Source: Chamaecyparis obtusa
Lineage: Eukaryota > Streptophyta > Pinopsida > Cupressales > Cupressaceae
Length of the DNA stretch: 64,000 nucleotides
NCBI GenBank assembly: GCA_027943335.1
Contig: BSBK01007845.1
Span: 62,001-126,000 of the forward strand
Reading direction: 5' to 3'
Each line of letters begins with the position of its first letter. Position 1 is the stretch's first letter. The notes beneath the pieces are model-generated. The model ran no database searches. It had not been told where the DNA came from and saw only the letters and a list, made by a program, of their open reading frames with translations. Shown here piece after piece: positions 1 to 11,514 of the stretch. A program made the position numbers and the translations under genes.

Positions 1-134
1 GGAAAATGAAGCAAGATTTGATTGATGAAGAGGACTTGAAATATTTTTCTTGAAGCAACAGTATTATATTATTGAATTTTTGGAACATTGGATATTTTTT
101 CATCTATGTTGCCATCAATGCCAATGGGGGAGAT
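1..134 (+). mobile_element. 3' end of the internal region of an LTR retrotransposon, with polypurine tract
   Basis: The window opens inside an LTR element. A purine run (AATGGGGGAGA, about 123-133) lies directly against a TGTT LTR start, which is the layout of a polypurine tract beside a 3' LTR. The preceding phrase (ATCAATGCCAATGGGGGAGA) resembles the tract of the minus-strand element at 27602-27616. No coding sequence is readable here. The rest of the element lies left of the window. Confidence 0.6.
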
Positions 135-1317
135 TGTTCGGAATGAATGCTAAATGTTTGGCAGCCATTCTGTAGCAGTTGTTGTTTCATTCATGACTAT
201 GATTATCATTGATGTCAACAAAGTGATCTACCAGAGACTTGCAGAGGAGCAGACAATGTTTAGATTAGCGCACGTGGGATATTGCAGTTGGAGCTATGCG
301 ATGTTGAGGATATACTCTTTGATATGTTATATGTTTATGGTTAAGAGCGCAAATAGTAATTCATTTATTCATGGAAGTTATGAGCATTTTGGTGGAAGCA
401 GTATTTAGGCCGTGTTCTTAAGTAGCGGTTTGTGGAAATCAGATAATATCTCCTAATCGGGATGGAATCTGGTTTTGTGCAGTTAAAGGGAAGTTGAAGA
501 CACATTGTTAGTGACATGGATGATAGCACAAACTTTGAAGTTGCACGAGTGAAGAATTATTGTAGTTGGAAGCTGACAATTTTGTGTAATTTTGGTGTAG
601 CGGGTGGAAACTTTTATTTTGTAATTGTATGCCGACTCATTTGTAATTACTTGAGTGTGGTATAAAGGAAGAAATGTTTTTCCTTCTTGTTGTAATGGTT
701 GGATGTGTTGATGTACGCATGAAGTGAAGAAAAGAGCTAATGCAGTTGTGAAAGCGAATTTGTGAAGGAAGACATGAGAAGTACAAAGATCTGAAATTGA
801 GATATGGTGTAACAGTGAGTGCAGTTCGGCACTGTTAGAGAAGAGGTAACATATTGTTGAGATCAGTAATCTTTTGGTATTATTCTGTTGAGTAATACAA
901 AGATCAGTTGGACAGTGTGTTTAGTGATCTTACCTTGAAGCTGTTTGGGTAGTGGGTCCTTTTGTCTTCCATAACTCTTAACAGGGTTATAATCTTTTAA
1001 CAAGGATTGAAAATATCCCAACATGGATTCATATGTATTGAATGTATTTCATAAGACTCCTAACAGAGTCCATCCTTTCACAAGGAATATTCATATTAGT
1101 GCATTTTTTGTGGGCATCATTCCCACCGGGGTTTACTCTTTGATCAAGAGGTTCCCTAGTCAACATATCTGATGTCATTGTGTATGAATATCTTTCTATG
1201 GTTGGTAATTATATTGCTTACATGGTTTAATGCTGTTGAAGTTAATAAAAGTTATAATTGTCAGATAACTGATTCACCCCCCCTCTCAGTTATCTTGGTG
1301 GACTTTACTGTCTAACA
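135..1317 (+). repeat. 3' LTR (about 1.18 kb) of an LTR element that starts outside the window
   Basis: The segment starts TGTTCGG right after a polypurine tract and ends TCTAACA. Inside are the landmarks shared by the other Met-primed LTRs here: short phrases of the type CTTAACAGGGTT and CCTAACAGAGT (about 971-1140), and a C-run (TGATTCACCCCCCC) followed by CTCAGT close to the end (about 1269-1290). It is not followed by a primer binding site, which fits a 3' LTR. The 84-codon frame at 154-408 is not supported as a gene. Confidence 0.65.
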
Positions 1318-1329
1318 TTCTATTTTTAT

Positions 1330-3003
1330 TTTTTAAAACAAACATGGAATTAGGAAATTTTGGTATTTAGAAATTCCAATTCCACCAAACAAATGGGCCT
1401 TAATAGCGCTAATCTTTTTCTTTTTATGTTTATAATTGAGTTAATAAAAAAATATTTTGTGCCCCTTTTTCCTTCTCTTATTCAATGAAGATTCGATATG
1501 ATTTTAGTCCCTTGTCCTTTGTAATTATCAATTTTGCATAGTAGAGCTTTTGTAAGATTAACATTTCTAGGATCATGATTAAGAAATTTTCTAGCCCAAA
1601 CAAGTTTGCTTTGAAGGGGGTTTTCCTTACATTTGTGATGCTGAGCTGTTATTTTATCACATGAGTGCAAGAAATTGGTGCAATGTGGACAGGTAGCACC
1701 ACCAATCAATCCAAGACTCACCTTTATATGGTTTGGGATTAGAATTCCAAATCCCCGTGAGGGTTACTAAAGATATTGGATTCTTTAAATGAGAACCATT
1801 AAGTTTGAAGGGGAGAGAGTAACTGTCTATGATTGAAGTTTGAGGAAAACATATGTTACAAACAATGGGTGATGATCTTGAAAAGTAGTGGATAAGTCCA
1901 ATTGAACAAATAACCCTAATGAGTTTTAGGCTAGAGATAAAATAGGAGAGATGTAGAATACATCCAACTTGCTCAATTTTGTGTCCTCTCCCATCGTATA
2001 GTTGTTCCATGTAAACCACTTGTTAGATTCGTTGGAAAATTTATCATCAGTAGGGTTTACCCCTCCCAAGGAGTTGCGACAAAACACCCATCAGATTCTT
2101 CACAACTAAGATTCAATTGCTTAGACTAGCTAGAATCATAAGAGTGTTCCATCATATTGAAGTCTCCCCCTAAAATCCAATCAGTAGTAGGAAGATTATT
2201 AGACATCTAGTTCCATAGCACAGTGCGCTCTTTAGGAAAAATGGGAGCATATATAGAGCAAAATCTTATGAGTTGATCATTGATATAGGTGTGGGCCCAA
2301 ACACAATAGTGAGAAGGATCCTCAACTTTATCAATGACATATTTCACAACCCGTGGAGCTTACCCAATAACAACCCCTCTTTTGCCCTCATTGTGTGAAG
2401 TATGCAAAAAAGTGGCATCAAGGAGAAGTACATCATGCTTCCATTTCATAACCATCTCTTTCACTTTATGCTTGTGAGGAGGGAGAAAAATCCATCAAAC
2501 ATTCCAAGAAAGGATTTTATAATTCATGATGACAAAGAGAAGAGTCATTATCTGGGGACAATATGTTGGAACTATTATCAAGATTCAGTTTAGAAACCTT
2601 AGCCTCGCAATCTTTTATGGTGGAAGGAGATATAGAACAATGGTGAGAGAAAGAGGAAAGGTGGAATAATGAGTGGGAGATTGAGGAGATGAGTAACAAG
2701 GAGAGTGAGAAATACAAACTTTAGGAGAGGAAGGAGAGGGTGAATGGGCATGGCTTTGAGGTGAAGAACAAGGTAGAGAGAGGCAAAGGAACAAGTGGCT
2801 CTTTCCTCTTCCCAACCATTCTCTAACCATATGAGATAAATACATTCTTAAAGAGGATGCATGCTCCTCATGAATAGTATGACAACTAGGAGAGGGAAAT
2901 GAAGTATTCTTAGGGGTAGGAGAAGAAAAAAAGAGGGTAGAACAATAGCAAGAGAAAAATTATTGCAAGGAGAGGAAAAGTTACAACTGGATGAGGTATA
3001 ATT
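1330..3003 (-). mobile_element. LINE fragment, copy A (endonuclease region, heavily decayed)
   Basis: On the minus strand this stretch aligns along its length to 13545-15108, where the frame is better kept and encodes a LINE endonuclease. In a 280-bp stretch read by eye (2100-2380 against 14190-14470) about 8 differences were seen, roughly 3%. Copy A has more stops, and only short frames remain. The LINE lacks its RT, so it is truncated. It abuts the LTR starting at 3004, and the same junction exists in copy B, so LINE and LTR were already joined before the copies separated. Confidence 0.65.
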
Positions 3004-3749
3004 TGTTGGCATTTGATGAAGGTGTTGGAGAGATTGTTTTCAAGGGATGCATGTTGGAGTGTTGTTATTGCTGACAACAAAGTCTTTTAGGATGAATGAA
3101 TCCAGTATATTGGTGGTGAAGATGATTGCATAATGATTTCTCTAAGTATACAAAGTGTTTGTTGATAACACAGTCAGTCATGGTCAATGTGGTGTGAGGT
3201 GATATGAACAGATCTGGTGGTGCGATTGGAAAGGTAGAATCTACAAAGTCATATTAGTCTACTTCTATGATCGAGTAAGCTGATTCAAAGTATAGTTGAA
3301 GATTTGGAGGAAACACCAGTGATATTGACTAGAACAACCAATCGGTTTGCCAATATGATAAAATCAAGATGACAGTTGGATTAACGTTTATATTTGTTTT
3401 TTTTTAATTGAGTTATTGAGAGTCAACATTGTGGATCACAATTTCCTATGTTTGTGTGATCGCTTATGAATTTGTATGGATCTTGGAGGCTAACATCAAT
3501 AATACATTTTAGGGTTATTCCACTGACCTAAAAGTGTATATAAGAGATGGAATTGAAGGGAAAAGATGATGGTTAGATGTTGTGATGGTTATGATCATTG
3601 AAGGTGAAGTGTGTATGATGTTTTATGTGTTATGTTTCTATGTGGTATTTACTTTTGCATGTTGGATAATCTTCAAGCTAAGTAAAAGTTTATATAGATA
3701 TGTGGTTGCATTGATTCACCCCCCCTTTCAGTGCCTTATAATATTAACA
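3004..3749 (+). repeat. 5' LTR of copy A, with an internal deletion
   Basis: Starts TGTTGGC and ends TTAACA, two bases before the primer binding site. It matches 15109-15297 plus 21257-22265. A TATA-like TATATAA sits at 3537-3543 (21606-21612 in copy B). Copy B carries about 450 bp that copy A lacks; the break in copy A is near 3616-3622, between GTGTATGAT- and GTGGATG-like short repeats, as expected of illegitimate recombination. The lost part holds the CCTAACAGGGT-type phrases. A C-run (GATTCACCCCCCC) lies about 35 bp from the LTR end. Confidence 0.65.
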
Positions 3750-3751
3750 AT

Positions 3752-3763
3752 TGGTATCAGAGT
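3752..3763 (+). other. Primer binding site, initiator-Met tRNA type
   Basis: TGGTATCAGAGT lies two bases after the LTR end. It matches 11 of the 12 bases of the usual plant iMet primer site TGGTATCAGAGC. The same site is found at 22268-22279 in copy B (TGGTATCAAAGC) and, perfect, on the minus strand at 32767-32778. Confidence 0.8.
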
Positions 3764-3814
3764 TGTGTTCCCTTGAAAAAGCCTAATAGCTTGGGGAAGA
3801 TCCTTGAGATAGAT

Positions 3815-4968
3815 ATGGAGAGTTTGAGATATCAAAGGCAGCTTAAAAAACAACTTAAAGATGCAGAAGAGTTCATTGAAAAATTGAAGGATCAACTCAA
3901 GCAGTTAAGAGCCAAAATACAAGAACTTTTTGAACAATTGAATGAAAGACAAGAGCTCATTGAACCACTATCTAAACAAAGTGGATTCGAGGAATATGAA
4001 GCAACCTTGGAAGAACTGCCTCTAGAGAATGAGCAACTACATAAAGACAAGAAGAACATCAAAAGAGAGTTAGAAGATTTTTCAATTAGAATGGGTGAAG
4101 AAATGGAAGTGAGGAAGACAATTGAAGTAGCAAGAAAAATGGTAGAGGAAGCTCTACAAGCCAAAGATGAAGCCCTTAAATCCAAGGAGGATGGACATTT
4201 CAAATCTAAATAAGAAGTTGGTGCAATGCATGCACAACTACCTGATACAAATGAAGAGAATCAAGAAGCCCTAAGAGAGAATTAAAATATGAGGAAAGAA
4301 AATGAGAAACTAAAAGGTGAGTTGAAGACTACAAGTGATTCTCTCAATAGATTCAACAAGATTACTGAAATAATTGATGAATAAATCAAGAATCAAAGAA
4401 TGCACGGGGAAAATTATGGACTAGGCTACAACAACTATGAGGTTGGTGAGTCTTCTGGAACCAAGAAGGACAAGCAAGATGACAAATCTACACCTAAGGT
4501 GAATCAAAGGAAATCTGGTGAGAGACCCTATAAACTAGTTTGTTTCAATTGTCATAAGGTTGGACATACTGCTAATGTATGTAAGAATATCAAATCTAGT
4601 GTTTCAAGTGTTAGACCTAATGCTAAACCAAATAATTTTCATGGTTATTGTTACAATTGCAAAAAATATTGTCATAGAGCTAATGAGTGAAGGATAAAAG
4701 TGAACAATAAGTGGTCGCCACTCAACTGACAAATTCTTTATTAGAATGAGAACCAATGGGAGTTACATGCTCAATATGTCATAACTATGGTCACATGGTG
4801 ATCAATTGTAGATTGATGACTAATAGAGGTAATGTAGGACCTTGGAGATCAATTGGTATGTCATGTTATCGTTGTTGCAAGATAGGACACATTGCAAGGT
4901 TTTGTAGAGAAAAGAACAATAAGGTAAACCAACCACTTAATCAACCTAACAAGCAAAAGAGAAAGTAG
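3815..4968 (+). pseudogene. gag of copy A: coiled coil plus four CCHC knuckles, broken
   Basis: Gag is the structural particle protein that packages RNA. The start ATG at 3815 heads a long Lys/Glu-rich coiled coil (about 130 residues, beginning MESLRYQRQLKK). After a TAA at 4211 the same frame resumes, and a second stretch follows in a shifted frame from 4756. Four knuckles are visible: CFNCHKVGHTANVC, CYNCKKYCHRA (incomplete), CSICHNYGHMVINC and CYRCCKIGHIARFC. The minus-strand relative has the same plan. Breaks: at least the TAA at 4211, a TGA near 4688 and a frameshift before 4756. Confidence 0.75.
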
Positions 4969-5539
4969 ATTGTAAATTTTGAAGAGACCAGAAGGTAGAT
5001 GAATAAAGTTTGGATGGAAAAGAGTGATGAGAAATCATCTGAAGGATCCACATCTCTATTGGGTGTGGAGAATTTATCATCAAACTAAATCATTTTTGAC
5101 TTAGGGGGAGAAAAATTGTTGAATCCATTGGAGACCCCCTAGATGTATGAATAGTAAGTTCTATTTGCACATTTAGATGCATTTGGTTATCTTGAAGTGA
5201 TGTATAAAGTTTTGGTGAAATTCATGAAGTTTTGGTTGATCGCTAACAAGATTTGTGGAGACATGTTATTTTGTTGTCAATCGGTGATGCATTTAATGCT
5301 TGAGTGTGGTGGAAGATAAAAGGTGATTTTAAGTCTTATTTTTCACTCACACATTCAAGAGCTTAAGCCATGAGTAAAAGAAGCGAAGTAAGACTATATT
5401 GTTAGCGATTGAAGTGACTGCATAAAGTGTTGAAGTGATTTAGGTCAAGAAAATTATGAGGGTTTTCATAAGTCATCATGCGGTAACTTAAAAGGTATTT
5501 ATTGGATCTCTGAGCTTATAATTCATTATTTTTTTCAGA
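4969..5539 (+). other. Spacer between gag and ORF2 of copy A
   Basis: No frame is readable apart from a short decayed gag tail to about 5088. A purine tract (TAGGGGGAGAAAAA, 5101-5114) followed by TTGTTG resembles a polypurine tract/LTR start, but no LTR follows. The spacer ends in a pyrimidine-rich acceptor-like TTTTTTTCAG (about 5529-5538) just before the ORF2 ATG, so ORF2 may have been expressed by splicing (inference). Confidence 0.35.
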
Positions 5540-7140
5540 ATGACTACTCTCATTATTGTTGAGATCATAGAGAAACCTAGGCCAATATTCAAGAGACATC
5601 TTGATAAATCAATGGAAAATGACCCAAAGGGTGCCCTAACCAGCGTGCCCTACAATGTAATGCATATGGAGGATGTTAGATCCTATATTTATTGTAAGAT
5701 CGAAGACCTAGGAGAAATTCATATATGATCACTATACAAATATTTGTGCAATGATTGGGTGTTGCAAGATGAGCACAAAGTGATCACAAATAAAGGTTTT
5801 GAGAACACGGTTCACTTCCCTTCAAACTTGGAAGAAGAACAGATTAGATATGTGCTGAGTAGGGTGCATGAAAAGTTTGTGTGTATGGATCTACCATACA
5901 AGATTACAAAAGAATCCATTCATTCTTTGATAGTATTCTGTACTACCAGAGAGATACTACAACTTAGATCCATTATGCAAGATGTAGTCATAAAACTGAA
6001 AAAATCTAAATGAGACAACTGAGTGATGACCATTAATGATATCGTAGATGAAGCAGTGAGGTTTGCATCCATAGTGGTTGGATACAAAGTATTCTATTTA
6101 AGCAGAATTAATAGTGTGCCTACTGTAGCAATTCATAGTGCATACAAGACGGTAAAAGAGAATGTAGAGTATAATTTGTGTGGCACAATGATAGACCAAT
6201 TCTTTCTAAACATGGAGAAGACAAAGAAAGACAAAAGATAAGTGTCTAAGTAGAACCAATTTCTCGTAGGTTTGTTTTTCTATTTTTAAAATTTATTTTC
6301 TGGTGTTGGATTGGTTAATTGGTTAGAAGGTACACCAATGGTAATTCAAATGGAGAATTGTGCTAGGATGCTTGGAAATCAATTTTCAGATAAAGTATGG
6401 GGACAATTTGAGGATTTTCAAAAAATAATGCATAAAAGAAAAGATTCCATCACATGTTGTTGAGAAATATAAGGATGATATATGTTTTATGGTTGATACT
6501 GATACTTGTCAAATGGAGGCAATAGTCCCTAGGACTTCATGGGCCTTACCTAGGCAGATGAGATCAAAGTTGATTTAGCTATTGCCTATGCAGATGAGAT
6601 ATTAAAGAATCCCATTGATCCTAATGCTAAGACATTTGGAAATTACAGGGAGAAATATCTAGAAGTTGCAGATACTTTGAATGCACTGGTCATTGAAAAG
6701 AAAGTAAGAAAAGAGGTAGAGAAATTATTTTTGCAAAAAGGTTTCACTAAGGAATTCATTGATAAAGAAAGAACAAAACATAAAGTTGAGAAAGTTGGCT
6801 CCTCAGCTACTGCTACTGCAGAAGAAGATGTGGAATTAATTTCTTCTACAACCGGTAAATTCTTAACCAATAGACAAACAAGAAGCAAAACAATCAAGAA
6901 GGAGAAACCCTCTCCTCCTATCAAAACTCCAGTAAAGAAAACTGCAAAGAAGACACAACTTGAGCATTCTAAGGCAAACAAAAATACTGCTGCAAAGGTT
7001 GGTGGTAAAAGGAAGGAGGAGAACGCAAAAGGGTACAAGGAAGCACAAGAGGAAGTAGAAGGAACATAGTTTGAACAAGAATAGAGAGAGATTAAGGCAC
7101 AAGGTAAGAAGTCCAAAGTGGTTGGTGCTCCTACATCTTA
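5540..7140 (+). pseudogene. ORF2 of copy A: unidentified element-borne protein, broken
   Basis: I do not recognise the family. The frame starting at the ATG at 5540 stays in one register through 5728, 5744-6013, 6023-6241 and 6677-7069, interrupted by stops, with a degraded stretch at 6242-6676. It matches ORF2 of the minus-strand element in order: ENDPKGALTSV against EDDPRLALSSV; LSRVHEKF against LSRIHNGKF; then VEKYKDDICFMVDTD, which is identical in both copies and followed by EAI.PRT. The C-terminal part is Lys-rich (KKTAKKT type). No pol motif is present. Conservation between two diverged elements suggests past selection on the protein. Confidence 0.65.
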
Positions 7141-7235
7141 GTTAGTTCATCCTTGTTGATAAAATTGTTAATGAAGTCAAGAAGCGGGGTATACTTTCTA
7201 GTGTGAATAAGTATTATTGTAAAATATGATAGACT

Positions 7236-8700
7236 TCTTAGAAATTAGTATTGAATTTTAGAATTTAATGTTGTAGAGACTCACAGACACTTATGTACTA
7301 ATAAATTACTGTAATTCTACGTCTAAGAGTCACCAAATGATTCTCATAATATACTGCAGTGAACAGTCATTACTTGATGAGACGTGAATCATTAATGAGT
7401 CACGACTCATCAAGTCATGACTATTCAAATGCAGTCCATACCGTTTCATTACATAATACTGCGGTAATGTAATATATGATACATATCATTAACAAGAGAC
7501 GCAAGCGTCAAAGTTCCTGCCTATAGTACAATGCATTTTGAGTTAAGATTAGATGAATGCAGTTGATTGATGCACTACTAATGTATTGAATGCATTTGAA
7601 CACCAATGCATATGTACATGAATAATGAAAAACATGAATGAAGATAGTTCAACATGACCATGAAATTGACCAGAATTATTTTTTTTATAAAAATAAATAT
7701 TAGAAAGAATGAGAATTTTTAATACATATATAATAATAATAAAAAAATTGCATCCTTATTACTAAACTTTTAACTCTTATATTAATATAGAATCAAATGT
7801 AAAAATAGTTTTTATAATAAGCAACCTTTTATGTGTGATTGTATTATATGCACAAATAAATAGAATTAAAATATTTTTATATTGAATAAATAAATAATTG
7901 TTATTCAATTAAAAAAATATTACAAATTAAAATTTACTTGAAGTAAAATATAAAAAATTAAAATGAAGTATTTAAGAAAAAATTAAATTTTTATAAATAA
8001 ATCTAAGAAAGTAAAAGTAAAATGAAATATATTGAAAAGTAAGAAAGTAATTAATATTTAAAAAAAAATTAAAACTAAAAAATGTATATTTGCTAAATAT
8101 TAATTTTTTATTTTAATAATAGTTGTAAAATATAATTCAATTATAAATATAAAAAATACCATCTTAATAATTAAACATGCAATCACTCACTGTAATAGAA
8201 AATAACAACTAAAACAAATACAATTATAATTTTATTTAAAAATATTGATATTATATTAAATATAGTATACAATAAGATTTCAATTAAAAAAATTAATTTG
8301 TTTTGAAAAACTATTTGGAAAAATGTCTACAAATAAAGTATAAATAAAATCTAGAAATCCTATTAAATGACACAAAATGTAAAGCTAAAATGAGAGAGGT
8401 AATTCTTAATAGTTAGTATAATATTTTGTTATGTATTTATTTTCTAATTTACAATTAAAAAAATTATTTTTTTATATGTATTATATTGACACAATTTTAA
8501 TAATAATTCTCTAAATTGTATGTAATTCCAAAATTTGAGTAAGATAAGTTTGATATACTAAGTTTGTACGGTCTACAATAATAGTTTAATGAATAGTTTG
8601 ATATACTAAGTTTTTAATAAGTTAGATAAATGCGTTTAGATAAACATTATAATGTGCATAAAGGCCTATGGAATTCAAATGAGTGGTTTCAAATTGTCTT
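7236..8700. other. AT-rich DNA without a gene
   Basis: From about 7690 to 8600 the sequence is almost pure A/T with homopolymer runs and no credible frame. At 7260-7500 it is less extreme and holds the inverted repeat at 7373-7414. I see no coding sequence or recognisable element. Confidence 0.6.
7373..7414. repeat. 15-bp inverted repeat (hairpin/cruciform)
   Basis: The left arm CTTGATGAGACGTGA (7373-7387) pairs with TCACGACTCATCAAG (7400-7414) with one mismatch, leaving a 12-base loop. The arms contain GACGTGA/TCACGAC. No element boundary could be tied to it. Confidence 0.6.
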
Positions 8701-9254
8701 GTCTATGTCATTATGGTTGTCAATTTTTAAATTATAAATTCGATATTGCAAATGCAAATATAATGTTTCTCGCAAATACAATCTGATTGTAAAAATAAAA
8801 AATAAAAATCATCTTGCAAATTTGATGTTAGCATTAAATCTAATCTGTACAAACTACCAAAAAAAAATATCATTTTACAACTTGGCTTATCATTGAAAAG
8901 ACATACCATAGAAATGAGAAGACAGGTGGCTGAAATAAACTTTGGCATTGTGTCTTATTTCCAATTCCATACTTTGTAGTCTTTTCTAAACGTGGCATCT
9001 CAATTAATTCACAACATGGATACCACCTTTTGTTTTGAGAAGAGGCATCGACAGATGGCTTTCATGGGGAAGAGGCCATAAAGATGATGCTGGGTGAGTA
9101 AAAAAGGCAAAAACAATGAAAACTCAGAATATTAAATTGAGAAGAAAGGTTGAATGGTGAGAATCTAGCAGTTTGCAGATAAAATGTTTAGATTCATTTT
9201 ATCTGATATGATCAAATGCACAAACAACCTTCAGATAGTGATTGAGGGGCTAAG

Positions 9255-9455
9255 ATGGAAAGTTTTAAGCAATTAGGCTCTGCCTGTTCATTAGCATACC
9301 CTGCTACTAAATGTGTAGTTAATCCACAAGATTGGCAGAACATGGTTTATCAAGTTGATCATCTACAAGAGAAACCTGACGGCGACATCTTTACTGTAAG
9401 AGAAAAGGAGGCAATAGTTGAAGATAAAGATCCACCAGCCTGTCATCCTTGCTAA
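9255..9455 (+). CDS. Small hypothetical ORF (66 codons), possible host exon
   Basis: The frame begins MESFKQLGSACSLAY and ends DPPACHPC. It has mixed composition, unlike the AT-rich surroundings, and a TGA lies five codons upstream of the ATG. It matches no transposon protein here and I cannot name a family. It could be a 3'-terminal exon or chance. No promoter or clear splice acceptor defines it. Confidence 0.2.
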   Translation: MESFKQLGSACSLAYPATKCVVNPQDWQNMVYQVDHLQEKPDGDIFTVREKEAIVEDKDPPACHPC

Positions 9456-10860
9456 CAAATGAAGGCAAGAACCACACAGTAGCTACACCCTGCTTATATC
9501 CTGGAAATTTCTAGTATTGCTAGTTCCAAGGTGCAATAAGTGGAGGTTCAATCCAGTAATCCATAAGGATTTGAGTAGGTTTTAAGTTTGCTTTGTGATT
9601 GCAGTTGTGAAAATTCTGTCAGACTTTATGCTTCAAATCAGTTGGATTTTATCATTGGGGTTACCAGTAACAGTTTGAACTGGCTTACCGTAAATTGTGA
9701 AATGAAATGTATAAAGTTTCTCATTGTTTGATCTTGCATTACCTGGCCCGTGTATGGAAGCTATGTATTGTTTTTTATTTGATTGGTAGAAAGGCATTCA
9801 ATTGCAAAAAAAAAATGGTCACAATGCATATTTAAGTTTAGCTTGTTGTGCTTTGTGAGCATAAAAGGTGTGCCCAGGTTATGACGTTGCAATCAGGCAT
9901 TTTGTCAAAGAGTCCAGGCTGGTTTTCTACTTTTGAGCTTTAAAGTATTCCTTTAAAGCTAAGCTTTACAAGGAGGTTTTTAAAAAATTTGTAATCAGTG
10001 GCGTATACTTTAATGCATTATGACAGATAACACATATATGGGTTTGTTGAAAATGTTTTTTCGGAGACAGAAGAGCTAAGCAACAGTGACAAGAAACAAA
10101 AAAGTTGCTAATTGGCATCTGATATCATCAGATTCATCATCTCATGATGAAATCGACTTCAAATTTTTGGGAACCTACCAGGAAAGGGGCTATCATTTGC
10201 AGACCAACATTTTTGTAAATGGAGTTAGAAACAGAGCAAAGAATTTGACTCTAGTTTGATCCATCAACATATTTCCACAACTACTCAATTCTATGGAATG
10301 AAAAGCACATTGTGTATGCTATAACATTTTTGCTCCTGTAGTTATAAATGTTGAAATTGTTTGCATTCTCTTTTCCCATTTTATTTGAAATTTCAAAACT
10401 TTGAAGGCCTCTCTGCAAACTGCCAGATCCCTACCAAACAATTGATGGTGTTGTTTATGTCTCTATTAATCAAATCCCCAAAACAGGGGAATAATTGAGA
10501 AAATTAAATACCCATGCTAATATGAATGTAAAAATAGTTTTAATGTTTGGTAAATACCTTTCACCATAATTTGAGAAATAATGGGCTTATGGAGGTGAAA
10601 AAATTTGCAACAGTGCTATTCGTATAAATATTTTTGGCACAATTTGAGAATTGAGAGAGTAGTGCTGCAATGTTTTTTTGACAAGCAACAGAGTTAAGGA
10701 GTTGAATTTTTTTTGCAATGTTATTCACAGAATTTTTTGTGAGAAAGACAGGGTAGCTATGTAATCATGGCAATCCTTAACTCTGTTCACAATTAAGATA
10801 TTTTTGCTCAAGTTGTATTCTGTGTTAGCAAGAGGATCTGGCAAATACGTAGCAATTTGG

Positions 10861-11091
10861 TTAGAATTTGGTGTATATTGAGCCAAGTTTGCTCAATTTG
10901 CCAGGTCTCGCAGCTACAGAGTGAACTTTGATTGTATGCGACAAATTTCGTTGCCCTAGGCAAGAGAAACCGAAGCAGAAACATAAACCCTGGGTGTTAG
11001 TTAGAGCATGGAAATTGAGGCCAAATTTGGCGACAGTGGCGATGGGACTAGATACTAGTGCGGTGATTCTGACGTCGGGTGGAGTGGCCAT
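10861..11091 (-). CDS. Small hypothetical ORF (76 codons), possible leader exon
   Basis: The product starts MATPPDVRITALVSSPIATV and is rich in Ala, Ser, Val and Thr with few acidic residues, a composition seen in organelle transit peptides. No downstream exon could be joined to it. The opposite strand of the same interval is also nearly open (one stop) and has a similarly plausible residue mix, so the coding strand is undecided. Host relic or chance frame. Confidence 0.15.
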   Translation of the reverse strand: MATPPDVRITALVSSPIATVAKFGLNFHALTNTQGLCFCFGFSCLGQRNLSHTIKVHSVAARPGKLSKLGSIYTKF

Positions 11092-11418
11092 GTAAATGTC
11101 ATGTTTCTCTCAAATTTTTGTAGAGACTAGTGCTTTCCATATATGTCCTATTTTTTTAAAATAATTTCCTCTGAGACAACGAAGGAAGGTCAAATCCAAG
11201 CTTTGCGATTGAAGGCATCTTCAGTGAGCTTTTTTTCTATTCAGTGGAGTAACATTCAAAATGATTTAATCATTGTTGTCTCATGCAAAAATGGCGGTTA
11301 TAAGAAGCGGCAATTGACATTCAGAAATTGGTTTACAGACAAAAATTTGAGCTTTCAAAAAAATAAATGGTTGTTTTTAAGCACAAAACCTACCTCCTTC
11401 CATCATAAAGCTTCGTCT

Positions 11419-11514
11419 CAAATTTGCAGATGAAAGTCCATCGGAATCATTTCAAATCTGCAGATGAAAGTCCATCGGAATCATTTCAAATCTGCAAATG
11501 AAAGTCCATCAGCA
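11419..11514. repeat. 34-bp tandem repeat, about 2.8 copies
   Basis: Units start at 11419, 11453 and 11487. The first two differ at one base (CAAATTTGC against CAAATCTGC, followed by AGATGAAAGTCCATCGGAAT); the third is partial. Confidence 0.85.

Larger units (their letters stand above)
3004..7235 (+). mobile_element. gag+ORF2 LTR retrotransposon without pol, copy A (3' truncated)
   Basis: Order: LTR (3004-3749), Met-type primer binding site (3752-3763), gag with coiled coil and CCHC knuckles (3815-4968), spacer, ORF2 (5540-7140). No protease, RT, RNase H or integrase motif is present in any frame. Similarity to the intact minus-strand relative (26591-33804) fades near 7235 and no 3' LTR follows, so the element is truncated. 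The architecture is that of a large non-autonomous LTR element that nevertheless keeps its own coding regions. Confidence 0.7.

Noticed and set aside
2615..2845. Ser/Pro-rich minus frame as an independent gene
   Set aside because: It is repeated at 14719-15072 within the LINE fragment and most likely belongs to LINE ORF1.
3752..3763. tRNA gene suggested by TGGTATCAGAGC-type sequence
   Set aside because: Only the 12-base primer complement is present directly after an LTR; no tRNA fold around it. The same holds for 15978, 22268, 32767, 37459, 40404 and 45886.
5101..5114. Polypurine tract and 3' LTR start inside copy A
   Set aside because: AGGGGGAGAAAAATTGTTG looks right, but what follows does not match the 5' LTR, and ORF2 continues downstream as in the complete relative.
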